Origin: Paenibacillus foliorum
GTDB lineage: Bacteria > Bacillota > Bacilli > Paenibacillales > NBRC-103111
Assembly: GCF_013141765.1 (NCBI RefSeq)
Contig: NZ_WHOD01000056.1
Coordinates: forward strand, 62,001-126,000
Reading direction: 5' to 3'
Length of the DNA stretch: 64,000 nt
Shown here: positions 34,311 through 43,200 of the stretch, piece by piece
Numbering within the stretch: the first letter of the stretch is position 1
Layout of the letters: each line of letters opens with the position of its first letter
The notes under the pieces: model-generated
The model's database searches: none
What the model was told of the DNA's origin: nothing
What the model saw: the letters and a program-made list of their open reading frames with translations, nothing else
Made by a program: the position numbers and the translations under genes

Positions 34311-34352
34311 AAAACCCTCCTAATCCACTTTAAAAGTGGGTTAGGAGGGTTT
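34311..34352. terminator. Bidirectional terminator after arsR
   Basis: AAAACCCTCCTAA-CCACTT and its complement AAGTGG-TTAGGAGGGTTT form a stem of nearly 18 bp, with A and T tracts on the sides. It serves the ArsR operon and possibly the convergent exported-protein gene. Confidence 0.85.
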
Positions 34353-34449
34353 CCATTTCGTTTGGCGCTCTTTTAATCGATATTACCATTGTTGCTGCGT
34401 AATGCGGAGCGCTAAATCTCGCCCCTGTCGCCGCGGTTAATAGATGTTT

Positions 34450-35055
34450 CTAAGGCTGTAAAGTAGTCTCTACTGCGGAAGCAGCAGCTGGCTCTGCTGT
34501 AGGTGCTTTGGGAGCCGCAGAAGCTGCGGGGGCCGCAACAGCAAGGTCCACTTTGTTGTTGCCATTTACGGTGACATCTTCAAATCTGCCGTTTACTTCA
34601 ACCCATCCCCTTGCCAGCACGGAGGCTTGACCTGAATTAGCTACAATTTTCCCCATATACAATCGTTCGCTGCACTTTTTGTGATTGCCGAAATTGATAT
34701 GGTAGGTCCCAGTAGCGTTCGCCTTCAACTGAAAGGCTTTTCCAGGCACAATACTGGATTGTATTTCACGGTATGAAGAACCTTCTTCATTAAATGAGGA
34801 CCCATCTTGACCATACAAATACAAGGTTAAATCAGACGTTGTCGATAAAGCATTGGATAATTGGAATGAAAAATCCAGCGAGTTCTCCGAGCTGCAATAT
34901 GTGTTCATAGGAATTTGAAAGGCTATTTCGCTCGGCAGTGCTGCTTGCTGCTGTGTGCTGGCAGATAGCGAAGGCTCAACCGCTCTTGCCGGAAGCATAA
35001 ACACCAGACTAAGTGCTATAGTAGGAATAATGACCTTTTTAAACATCTGTTTCAT
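34450..35055 (-). CDS. Exported protein of unknown function at the edge of the heme locus
   Basis: This 201-residue protein has a signal peptide (MKQMFKKVIIPTIALSLVFM, cleavage near Ala-Arg-Ala/Val 25). Mature residues ~40-165 look beta-rich and contain two cysteines (YCSSEN and KKCSERL) that could form a disulfide. The tail is an Ala/Pro-rich low-complexity stretch similar to wall-spanning linkers, but I see no sorting signal, SLH or NEAT motif. The ATG follows GAGGAGAACG. It is separated by 217 bp from the NEAT-SLH gene and may or may not belong to that operon. I do not recognise the family. Confidence 0.7.
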   Translation of the reverse strand: MKQMFKKVIIPTIALSLVFMLPARAVEPSLSASTQQQAALPSEIAFQIPMNTYCSSENSLDFSFQLSNALSTTSDLTLYLYGQDGSSFNEEGSSYREIQSSIVPGKAFQLKANATGTYHINFGNHKKCSERLYMGKIVANSGQASVLARGWVEVNGRFEDVTVNGNNKVDLAVAAPAASAAPKAPTAEPAAASAVETTLQP

Positions 35056-35272
35056 ACATCGTTCTCCTCTGATCTTAAAGAATAGCTCTGCATTTATGAA
35101 TCAAGCGCATAGCTAATTTAACTTTAATAAACTGAGCCCGGATTGTCTATAGTTCACCTGAATTAAACCTATAGTCCTGCCAGATCCCACTTGCCCTAAC
35201 AGAATCACGAACGATCAAGGGATATATGAAGAGGTTTGGCCAATACTTGCGGTTGTTTATTAAAGATTCACT

Positions 35273-36463
35273 TTATTTCACATTTTTTAAAAGCGCCAAA
35301 GTTAATGTAACCGCCTCAGCTCGGGTAGCACTGGCATTGGGAGCGTAGAGATTATTATCTCTGCCATTAATAATGCCGAGCTTCGACGCTGCTGCAACCT
35401 GGGCATAGGCCCACTGTGGAATTTGCTGTTCGTCTGCAAATGTTAACTTCTCATTCCCATCAGGTTGAAGCCCCAGTGCACGCCCAATCATAACCGCGAT
35501 TTCCGCTCGGGTAATATTACGGTCAGGGCGGAAGGTATTATCTTCATAGCTGCTAATAATTCCTGCACCGATAGCCTGCTCAAGATGAGGTCTAACCCAC
35601 TGCGGAATTTGGTTAAGATCCGAATAATTTAATTCAGCTTTTTTACCTTCCAGCTTTAAGGCGCGACTTATTAGTACTGTAAATTCGGATCTGCTAATTT
35701 CGCCTTCAGGCTTAAATTTACCATCCTCGTAACCATTGGCAATACCTGATGCTACCGCCTGTTCAATTGATGCTTTAGCCCAGTGGCTATCTACGTCAAT
35801 TAAAACTTGAGCTGGTGCTGTTGGTTTGGCGGGAGTTGGTGTTACTGACTCGATAGCCTTCGGCTGATCCTTAGATGTTGATTGGCCGCTTCCCCCTGGT
35901 GCTGTACTTGGTGCTGAGCCTGCCGCTGAGTCTCCTTTATCAACTGAAACATCGCTTATCCGTTGTCCGCTAGCTTTATCAAAGGAAATCTCTATATCAT
36001 ACTCATGGAAATAATTGAACGCAGCCCAATCAACCTTGACCCAAGCCTTAAGCTTCTTAGACAAATCCTTGACCTCAAATTGAACATCTCGCGTATTTTT
36101 CACCTCATTGGTGGCGATGATCTTCGTATCCTTCAATACGCCGTCAAACTCGGTTTTGAATGCCGTATTCTCTTTACTTTGCTTAAGAGTGAACGAGAAA
36201 TATTGTTTGCCTCCCGTTACGGTTAACTTTCCGGGGTTAATCACATAATCCTGCATAACCGAATTCTGTTCAGTACTGAACTTCTTGATTACATAATTCA
36301 TTGAATATATACCGTCTTTTAGTGAACTGGTACTCGAACTCGAATTGGCAACGGATGCGGATGACGGTACGTCTGCGGCCCACACCGTACAGATTGGCGC
36401 TGCTGAAACCAGCAGAGAAAATAGACATACACTGGACATAACTTTGTTAAATGGACTTTTCAT
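35273..36463 (-). CDS. NEAT-domain heme-binding protein anchored by SLH domains
   Basis: The ATG at 36463 behind GAAGGAGGC gives ~396 residues. A signal peptide ends near residue 30 (TVWA). One NEAT domain follows (about 50-162) with the 3-10 helix region NSVMQDYV and the heme motif YFHEY (YxxxY) on the last strand pair. A Ser/Pro/Gly linker leads to three SLH domains (about 222-396), each with the FxP..xxxTRAE-like signature, which attach the protein to pyruvylated wall polymer. The NEAT domain is closest to domain 9 of the giant protein. It lies 15 bp after sortase B. Confidence 0.92.
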   Translation of the reverse strand: MKSPFNKVMSSVCLFSLLVSAAPICTVWAADVPSSASVANSSSSTSSLKDGIYSMNYVIKKFSTEQNSVMQDYVINPGKLTVTGGKQYFSFTLKQSKENTAFKTEFDGVLKDTKIIATNEVKNTRDVQFEVKDLSKKLKAWVKVDWAAFNYFHEYDIEISFDKASGQRISDVSVDKGDSAAGSAPSTAPGGSGQSTSKDQPKAIESVTPTPAKPTAPAQVLIDVDSHWAKASIEQAVASGIANGYEDGKFKPEGEISRSEFTVLISRALKLEGKKAELNYSDLNQIPQWVRPHLEQAIGAGIISSYEDNTFRPDRNITRAEIAVMIGRALGLQPDGNEKLTFADEQQIPQWAYAQVAAASKLGIINGRDNNLYAPNASATRAEAVTLTLALLKNVK

Positions 36464-36477
36464 ATGGATTGCCTCCT

Positions 36478-37416
36478 TCATTGTTTTACTGCCTCATTGT
36501 TTACTGCCACAGCACCGGATGTGCTAGCATTTACTTCTCCTTTTGCATATCTCACATCATTTCCGCTATGCATTTCTTTCTGCTTCTCCACAAGCCTTCC
36601 ATGCACAACGAGTCTTCCCTCATTCGGGTCCAAGGTGTAATCACAGGTAGATAAGGTTAATAAACGGTCCTGCTCAGTCAGTGTGTCTTCCGACTTGTAC
36701 ATGGACCTTTGGCGGATACTATCGTAAAACTGGAGCCGATCTTCAGGGCCGCTAAATTCCGTCTCAATATAATTAAAATCTGTTGTGGTATAGTAGACGG
36801 AGAAAACTTCGACGTCATAACTCGCATATAACGTGTCATAAGAGATCCGTCGATGGGTTTCAAAAAAATCCCGGTTCATATATTTCTTCAAATCTCCAAA
36901 CATCGAGCCATCCTTCATTCGGTGACCATACAAAATCGTATTCGAGCTATCCGTAGTCACATCGTTCCTAAAATCCATGAAAATACTCCCGGCCTTCGCA
37001 TCCTCACGTTTATAATTACGGGATAAATAATACTCGTTGTCCTCAGCCCGAACGATTGGATAATCGATTAGAGTGTCGGCAATTTTTAACCAGCCTGTAA
37101 TATCCGGGTTGACCGTAAGCAAACCATGGAACGATGGTCGGACAGTTAAGGGTCGGGTATCGGACTTATCTTCGACCTTAATAGCGGCCTCGGAAGCGGC
37201 GTCCTGCTCTGTCCCCTCAAGGCTGCTATAATAAACCGATTGTGCCTCGGTCAAAGCTTTTCGATTCTCAAAGTAACCCATCGCCACACTGCTCAGCTCG
37301 ATGAACGAGAATAGAAACACGCCTAACGCCAGCAGCGTTACTAATTCCGGGAAGCCGATTTTTTTGCTATACGAAAGTTTGGCTTTAAGAGATATTATCC
37401 AATGAAATTTACTCAC
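36478..37416 (-). CDS. srtB: Class B sortase
   Basis: This 312-residue transpeptidase has one N-terminal transmembrane helix (about 26-46) and an extracellular catalytic domain. The catalytic triad is visible: His in NTILYGHRMKDGSMFGDL (about 165), Cys in TLSTCDYTL (about 258) and Arg in EGRLVVHGRL (about 268). Insertions typical of class B lie between them. It starts at GTG behind AAGGTGA. Class B sortases of Isd loci anchor an NPxT(G/N) protein; the only candidate here is the NEAT protein at 46900-47661 with NPQTG. It follows the heme ABC genes closely. Confidence 0.93.
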   Translation of the reverse strand: MSKFHWIISLKAKLSYSKKIGFPELVTLLALGVFLFSFIELSSVAMGYFENRKALTEAQSVYYSSLEGTEQDAASEAAIKVEDKSDTRPLTVRPSFHGLLTVNPDITGWLKIADTLIDYPIVRAEDNEYYLSRNYKREDAKAGSIFMDFRNDVTTDSSNTILYGHRMKDGSMFGDLKKYMNRDFFETHRRISYDTLYASYDVEVFSVYYTTTDFNYIETEFSGPEDRLQFYDSIRQRSMYKSEDTLTEQDRLLTLSTCDYTLDPNEGRLVVHGRLVEKQKEMHSGNDVRYAKGEVNASTSGAVAVNNEAVKQ

Positions 37417-37428
37417 GTCATCACCTTT

Positions 37429-38211
37429 TTAAATACCTATTGGTACCATGTACAAGCCTGCGGCCTGATCCTGCTTAATGATCACGTCCACCCCATATAT
37501 CGCTTTGATCGTGGCCTCCGTGATTACATCCTGAGGTGAACCGCTCAACACAATCTGTCCGCTTTTCATAACCATAATGCTGTCGCTGTAACGAATTGCC
37601 TGATTAATATCATGTAGGACCATCACAATGGTTAAGCCATGTTCGGCGTTCAGGCTTTTTATTAAGTCCAGCAATTCATATTGGTAATAAATGTCAAGAT
37701 AAGTGGTGGGCTCATCTAAAAATAAAAAGGGTGTCGTTTGCGCTAATGCCATAGCAATCCATACTCTTTGCCTCTCGCCACCCGATAATTGATCAATGGT
37801 CAATTTACGTTTAGCCAATAGATTCGTGGCGGTTAACGCTTGCTCGATAGCTCCTTCATCCTCATCCGCATTTGGGGTAAATAAGTTCTTATGCGGCATC
37901 CGTCCGAAGCTAACCAGCTTTTCAACCGTCAGGTCGGAAGGGGCATCGTTATGCTGGTGAACAACGGCCAGCCTCTTGGCAAGCTCTTTGGGCTTGTAGG
38001 TGTTAATAGACTTGCCGTCTAGAATCACTTGCCCGCTGCGAGGGGTGTTATTATGAGACATAACTCCCAGAAGCGTAGATTTGCCGCAGCCATTCGGGCC
38101 AATAATTGTTGTTATTTTTCCAATTTCAATGAGGCTCCTCACAGATTTCAGATGATCGGTCTTTTTATCGTAAGAAAACGTAACATCTTTAATTTCCATG
38201 GATTCGTTCAC
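37429..38211 (-). CDS. Heme/siderophore-type ABC transporter ATPase (FecE/HmuV-like)
   Basis: This 260-residue ATPase has Walker A IIGPNGCGKSTLLG, the ABC signature LSGGERQRVWIAMALAQ, Walker B FLFLDEPTTYLD and the H-loop VMVLHDINQAIRYSD. It is of the FepC/HmuV type, partner of the FecCD permease. Its GTG start overlaps the permease gene by 23 bp; an internal ATG four codons later is possible. It energises import of the heme or siderophore delivered by the lipoprotein at 39238. Confidence 0.93.
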   Translation of the reverse strand: MNESMEIKDVTFSYDKKTDHLKSVRSLIEIGKITTIIGPNGCGKSTLLGVMSHNNTPRSGQVILDGKSINTYKPKELAKRLAVVHQHNDAPSDLTVEKLVSFGRMPHKNLFTPNADEDEGAIEQALTATNLLAKRKLTIDQLSGGERQRVWIAMALAQTTPFLFLDEPTTYLDIYYQYELLDLIKSLNAEHGLTIVMVLHDINQAIRYSDSIMVMKSGQIVLSGSPQDVITEATIKAIYGVDVIIKQDQAAGLYMVPIGI

Positions 38212-39172
38212 TCTTTCTAAGTAGAAATATTAAGAAGGGGCCGCCGATAACCGTCATAATAATAGAGGCAGGAACCTCTGACGGGACAAGGATTGTACGT
38301 CCCAAGGTGTCCGCTGACAAGATCAGGAGTGCACCAGCAAGCGCTGAGAACGGGATCAGAATTTTATGGTCCGAGCCGACCAGCAGCCGCGCAATGTGAG
38401 GAATAAGTAGCCCTACAAAAGCGATAAGGCCACCGATAGCCGTAGCAATAGCCGCCAGCATTACAGCTACTATGGAAACAATCAAGCGGGCCCGCGTTAC
38501 GTTTAGCCCCAAATTTTTAGCCGATTTATCCTGCAGGGATAGAAGATTGCACCAGGAGCATAGCATCAGAGATAGGATTAATCCGATAGAGCCGTAGGCG
38601 ACCATCACTTCAACGTCATTCCAGGTTTTCATCGTAAATATAGAGGTTGTCGCCTGATTAATGCTTGTTACTGCATAGCTGCCCCTATAATTAAACGATT
38701 GTCCTAATCCCGTAAAGGTAGCGTTGACCGCAATTCCCACTAGAATAATCCGGATCGGACTAAGTCCTGCTTTCCATGAGAGCGAATAGACGAGGAAACA
38801 AGCAATCGCCCCTCCTACAAAAGCGAACAACGGCAGCCAGAAGAAAAACTTCGGAAATAGGGTGACAAACAGCAAGGACAAGAAGCCAGCGCCCGAGGAT
38901 ATACCAATAACTCCCGCATCCGCCAGTGGGCTTCTCATAACAGCTTGAAGAAGTACACCCGATACAGCCAATGCCGCCCCAACAAATAAGGCAATAATAA
39001 TGCGTGGTAAACGCAGGTCTTTGATGATCTGAACACTTTTATTCGTGCCGGTGAACAATCCTTGGATCAGGTCCAGGCTGCTCACCTTTATGCTCCCTGT
39101 AGTTGCCGATATAAGGGTCACTACAACCAGCAGGATGACGACTGCTATCACACTCAACCATTTTTTGTTCAT
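38189..39172 (-). CDS. FecCD/BtuC-type ABC transporter permease
   Basis: I chose the ATG at 39172 behind AAAAGGAAG. The ~327-residue membrane protein has the FecCD fold of about ten helices: LRLPRIIIALFVGAALAVSGVLLQAVMRSPLADAGVIGISSGAGFL in outline (the GxxLAxxG-LQ and NPLA/GI-S-GA motifs) and GLIAFVGLLIPHIARLLVGSDHK, the coupling-loop region. These form homodimers and take heme, siderophores or cobalamin. Confidence 0.94.
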   Translation of the reverse strand: MNKKWLSVIAVVILLVVVTLISATTGSIKVSSLDLIQGLFTGTNKSVQIIKDLRLPRIIIALFVGAALAVSGVLLQAVMRSPLADAGVIGISSGAGFLSLLFVTLFPKFFFWLPLFAFVGGAIACFLVYSLSWKAGLSPIRIILVGIAVNATFTGLGQSFNYRGSYAVTSINQATTSIFTMKTWNDVEVMVAYGSIGLILSLMLCSWCNLLSLQDKSAKNLGLNVTRARLIVSIVAVMLAAIATAIGGLIAFVGLLIPHIARLLVGSDHKILIPFSALAGALLILSADTLGRTILVPSEVPASIIMTVIGGPFLIFLLRKSERIHGN

Positions 39173-39237
39173 TGCTAACTTCCTTTTTACACAAAATAAG
39201 ATACCCGATCCGCCTGCTGTCAAGCGATTCCGTACCT

Positions 39238-40128
39238 TTATGGATACAGCATCTTTACTAGAGCATCCAGCGCTTGCGTAGCAGCCAGATTTCCCGTCGT
39301 TCCGAATAACTCTTCCTCTAAATCATAAACTCTATTATTTTTCACAGCATCAAAATGCTTCCAGATGTCATTCTTCTTGAACTCCTTGTCGAACATGATG
39401 ATGACTTCCTCCGGCATTCCGTGAGCAGCTCTTAGTATCACATCGGGATTAGCCTGCTGCAAATACTCGGTATTGGATGCGAGATACTCTACCTTTTCAC
39501 CTTGCACCACATTTTTACCGCCCGCCAGCTTCACAAGATCCCCGATATAGGAGTTCTCCGTTGCAACCAAATAGCTGCCCGGCACTCCCAATAAAATGAG
39601 AACAGACGGTACTTTTTTACCTTCCGTATCCTTTTTGATTTGAGCCATCTTGACATTAAATTTGTTGATAAGGGCTTCCGCTTGTTTAGCTCTGTCATAC
39701 TTATTTCCCAGTCCCATAATTTCCTTGTTCATTTTGTCAACACTTGTTAAATCCAAAAATTTGGCTTCCACATTCGCATTTTTAAACATCGGCGCCAAGT
39801 CATATTCCAAGGTTGTTACAGATAGGACCTCGGACGGATCGAGTGATTTAACCACTTCCATGCTAGGGCTCATCGGATTGCCTACCTGAGTAACGCTGTT
39901 ATAACGTTCGGGAAGCTTCTTGTAGCTCTTCGGAATACCGATCAATTCAACCTCGAGTGCATCCATAATTTCGGTTGCTGCTACAGTAGTCGCTATGACA
40001 CGCTTTGCTGTATGACCATCTGCATTCGGAGCCATATCCGCAGTCGCGCCTTCCATACCTGATGAACAGCCCGCAATTACGAATATCAAGGCAGTAATCA
40101 CCACAACACTAATGAGTTTGTTTATCAC
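39238..40128 (-). CDS. Heme-binding ABC lipoprotein, IsdE-like
   Basis: This 296-residue lipoprotein has lipobox IAGC (Cys 21). It belongs to the FecB/IsdE cluster (two lobes joined by a long helix). In S. aureus IsdE a Met and a His ligate the heme iron; here VGNPMSPSMEVVKSLDP offers Met 86 and ILRAAHGMPEEV His 236 at the corresponding places, as judged by eye. It starts at GTG behind AAGGAGATAG. A Fur-box-like sequence lies about 110 bp upstream. It probably receives heme from the NEAT proteins. Confidence 0.88.
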   Translation of the reverse strand: MINKLISVVVITALIFVIAGCSSGMEGATADMAPNADGHTAKRVIATTVAATEIMDALEVELIGIPKSYKKLPERYNSVTQVGNPMSPSMEVVKSLDPSEVLSVTTLEYDLAPMFKNANVEAKFLDLTSVDKMNKEIMGLGNKYDRAKQAEALINKFNVKMAQIKKDTEGKKVPSVLILLGVPGSYLVATENSYIGDLVKLAGGKNVVQGEKVEYLASNTEYLQQANPDVILRAAHGMPEEVIIMFDKEFKKNDIWKHFDAVKNNRVYDLEEELFGTTGNLAATQALDALVKMLYP

Positions 40129-40176
40129 CTACACTATCTCCTTTCACTTCAATTAAAAGCCCTTTATCGTATAAGC

Positions 40177-40211
40177 AAAAAAATACCGAGGACGCCAGCT
40201 GCCTGGCATCC
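40177..40211 (-). terminator. Terminator after the giant NEAT-SLH gene
   Basis: On the minus strand GGA-GCCAG and CTGGC-TCC pair around a 4-nt loop and lead into TATTTTTTT. It lies about 45 nt after the stop codon of the 2185-residue gene and before the IsdE-like gene. Confidence 0.7.
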
Positions 40212-40239
40212 CCGTTCATATAAGCTACCTAAGGTTTGT

Positions 40240-40254
40240 ATGAATCATTATCAA
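40240..40254. promoter_or_regulatory. Candidate Fur box upstream of the IsdE-like gene
   Basis: TATGAAT-C-ATTATCA matches the Bacillus 7-1-7 Fur consensus (TGATAAT-N-ATTATCA) at most positions. It lies just beyond the stop codon of the giant gene and upstream of the terminator. Confidence 0.45.
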
Positions 40255-40256
40255 AA

Positions 40257-43200
40257 CTACTTGTGGTTAAGAAGAGCCAAGATCAAGGTTACAGCTTCCG
40301 CTCTTGTTGCACTCGCATTCGGAGCAAACAGATTGTTGTCTCTTCCGTTGATAATCCCCTTCTTAGCTGCTGCTGCAACTTGGGAAGAAGCCCAATCTGG
40401 AATTTGCTTCGCATCTGTGAAAGACATGCTTTCCTTGGAATCAAGTGGAAGCCCCAAGGCACGAACAATCATAACCGCGATTTCTGAACGCGTGATTTTG
40501 CGCTCAGCTCGGAAGGTACCGTCTTCATAGCTGCTAATAATACCTGCGCCTACGGCTTGCTCCAGGTTAGACTTAGCCCATGTTGGAATGCTGGCAAGAT
40601 CGGTATAATTCAGCTCTGATTGCTTACCTTCCAGTTTAAGCGCACGACCGATCAATACAGTGAATTCAGCACGACTTATTTCACCGTCAGGACGGAAACT
40701 ACCGTCTTCATATCCGTTGACAATACCTAACCCGACCGCACGTTCAATCGACGCTTTTGCCCAATGTCCTTGAACATCATTCAAGCCTGCTTGTGCAACC
40801 GGTGCAGTTGGATTTTCAGTCGAAGGCTCTGTTGCAGTCAATTGTTCCTCAGCCTTTTTGCCAAGCGCATCCATATCAAAGATGAAATCAACATCTACCT
40901 TTTCAAGCTTCTTCTGAAGCATAGGGATATAACCATCATCCGAATTGTTTGCCGCCGCTTTCTCTACAGCTTTTTTATGCTCCTCCAAGTCAGCTTCAGT
41001 CGGTGGTATAACAATGTCTAACTGAACATGAACTGGAGCTGTTAAATCCTTTGTTTCCATACTTACAACACGTGTGTTAGCTTCTTCGTCCTTGCTTACT
41101 ACAGTTGCAGATTCCATAGTCTTTGTTACAGTAGCAGCTGCGCTTGAGTCTGAAGTATTTGCAGCTGTTTTTTCCGTTTCAACTTTGAAATCGTCAACTA
41201 ACTTATGATCATTTATTGTAATAGCCACACTTCTCTTGCCATCCTTGATAATCAATTTGGCAGGATGAGCTACTACATCATTGTATTTGGATTCCAGAGT
41301 GTTTTTATGTTGCAATACTTGGAAGCCCAGATCGTACTCACCATTCTTCAACGATGCTACAGCTGCTCCTGCTCCACCGCCTAATACAGCGTCTGAGCTA
41401 ATCTTCTTGAGGCTTAATTCGTCGAAGGAAAATTCCACATCGTACTCATGGAAATAATTAATTTCCGCCCAGTCGACTTTAACCCAACCCTTTAACCTCG
41501 ATGACAAATTCTTGACTTCAAATTTAACTAGGCGAGTATTTTTTTCATTGTTCCTTTCAACTACCTCAACGTCTGTTAAGGAACCGTTATTTTCTGTTTT
41601 TAACGCTGTAACTTCTTTGCTTTGTTTTAGCGTCATGGAGAAATACTGCTTACCTCCTGAAACTGTCAAGTACCCTGGAGTCACAACGTAATCCTGCATA
41701 ACCGAATTTCGATCCGTTTCATATTTTAAAACCCTGTAATTTAAGCTGTATGTGCCGTCAGCTATATATTTCCCTGGATTCCCTGGATTTCCTGGATTGC
41801 TTCCGTTGCCATCCGGTTTTGTTATATCCTCAAGTTTACCGACTGGAGACACGCTGCTGAATTGCAGCTTATAGGATGTCTCTACGCCTCCTGAAAGTAA
41901 ATGCATTTCATACTTTGCAGTCAGATCCTCCAATTCAAATTGATAATTTGAAGTACCCGTCTCATTAGCAAGTACCCTTACAAGACCTGATTGTTTTGCG
42001 GAATACTGTGGTGTAAGTTCCTTGTTAACCGTACCGTCAGAGTTCAGCTGCAAAATTTTCTTAACTGTTACTCCGTTTTTTAATTTAATCGTTGCTGTTT
42101 TTTTGCTATTTTGAATCTTTAGGCTACCAGCAGTATCGACATAGGTGTTCACCGGAGCTGCAGTTGGGTCATCTGGCACTGCGGTAAACTCAAAGTTGTA
42201 TTGACCATCATTTACCGGTTTGGTCATATCTACGGTTATGTTCCTGAATCCAATTTCAACATCGTACTCATGGTCATAGAGGAACGTAGGGGACACCTGC
42301 CAATAGATTTTCACCCATCCGTCCAAACGTTTATTCAAATCATTGACCTCGAACTTAACGACTCTAGTGTTATTTAGTGCATCGCTGCTTGCAGTAGCTG
42401 CCTCAGCCAAAGCTCCATTCTGCATGGTCTTGAAGTTCAAAATCTCGGCGCTTTGCTTCAATGTGAATGAGACATACTTTTTACCACCTTGAACTAATAA
42501 CTTTCCACTTTTTGGATCGGCATACTCATACATAACGGATTCTTCATTCGTGCCTTTTTTATAAATGGTATAAGCTATGTTGTATTCGCCTTCCGGCAAC
42601 GTTTCAGGACTACTACTAATGACAGAAGCATTGAATGTCGTTAGTGCTGCTTGAAGTGCAGCTACCGCTTGATCAAGTTGTGCTTGTGTTGCTGCTGCAT
42701 TACTCGCTGTTACTTTGGCCTGATTAATTGCTGTTTGGAGCGTGGCTTTAGTACCTGCAGGATACTGGCCATCTGCTGTTCCTTCCACAGCTGCGTCATG
42801 CTTCGATTGTGCATCCGTAATTAGAGCGTTCAATTGTGTATTGCTGCCTACATCAAACCTCAACCGAATACTATGATCCATTTCATAAGGATTACCATTA
42901 GGTAGCTTAGTGGAAACATGTACCTTAGCATTGAGCAGTGCAGTTAAATCACCTACTTCAAATTCAACCACTCTTGTATTCGCTGTTGTATCTGTGCTAA
43001 CAACGGCTGTTTCAACTAAGGCACCGTTTTGTTCTACTTTGAAGCTAGGAACTATCGTGCTCTGATTTACAGTAAAGCTTACCTTCTTCTTGCCTTGTTG
43101 GACGGTTAATTTACCTGGCTTAATGAAATAACCGTTCATCGATGAAACTTCGTCTTTAGTCGCATGCAGTGCTGTGAAATTCAAGCTGTATTCTGTTCCC

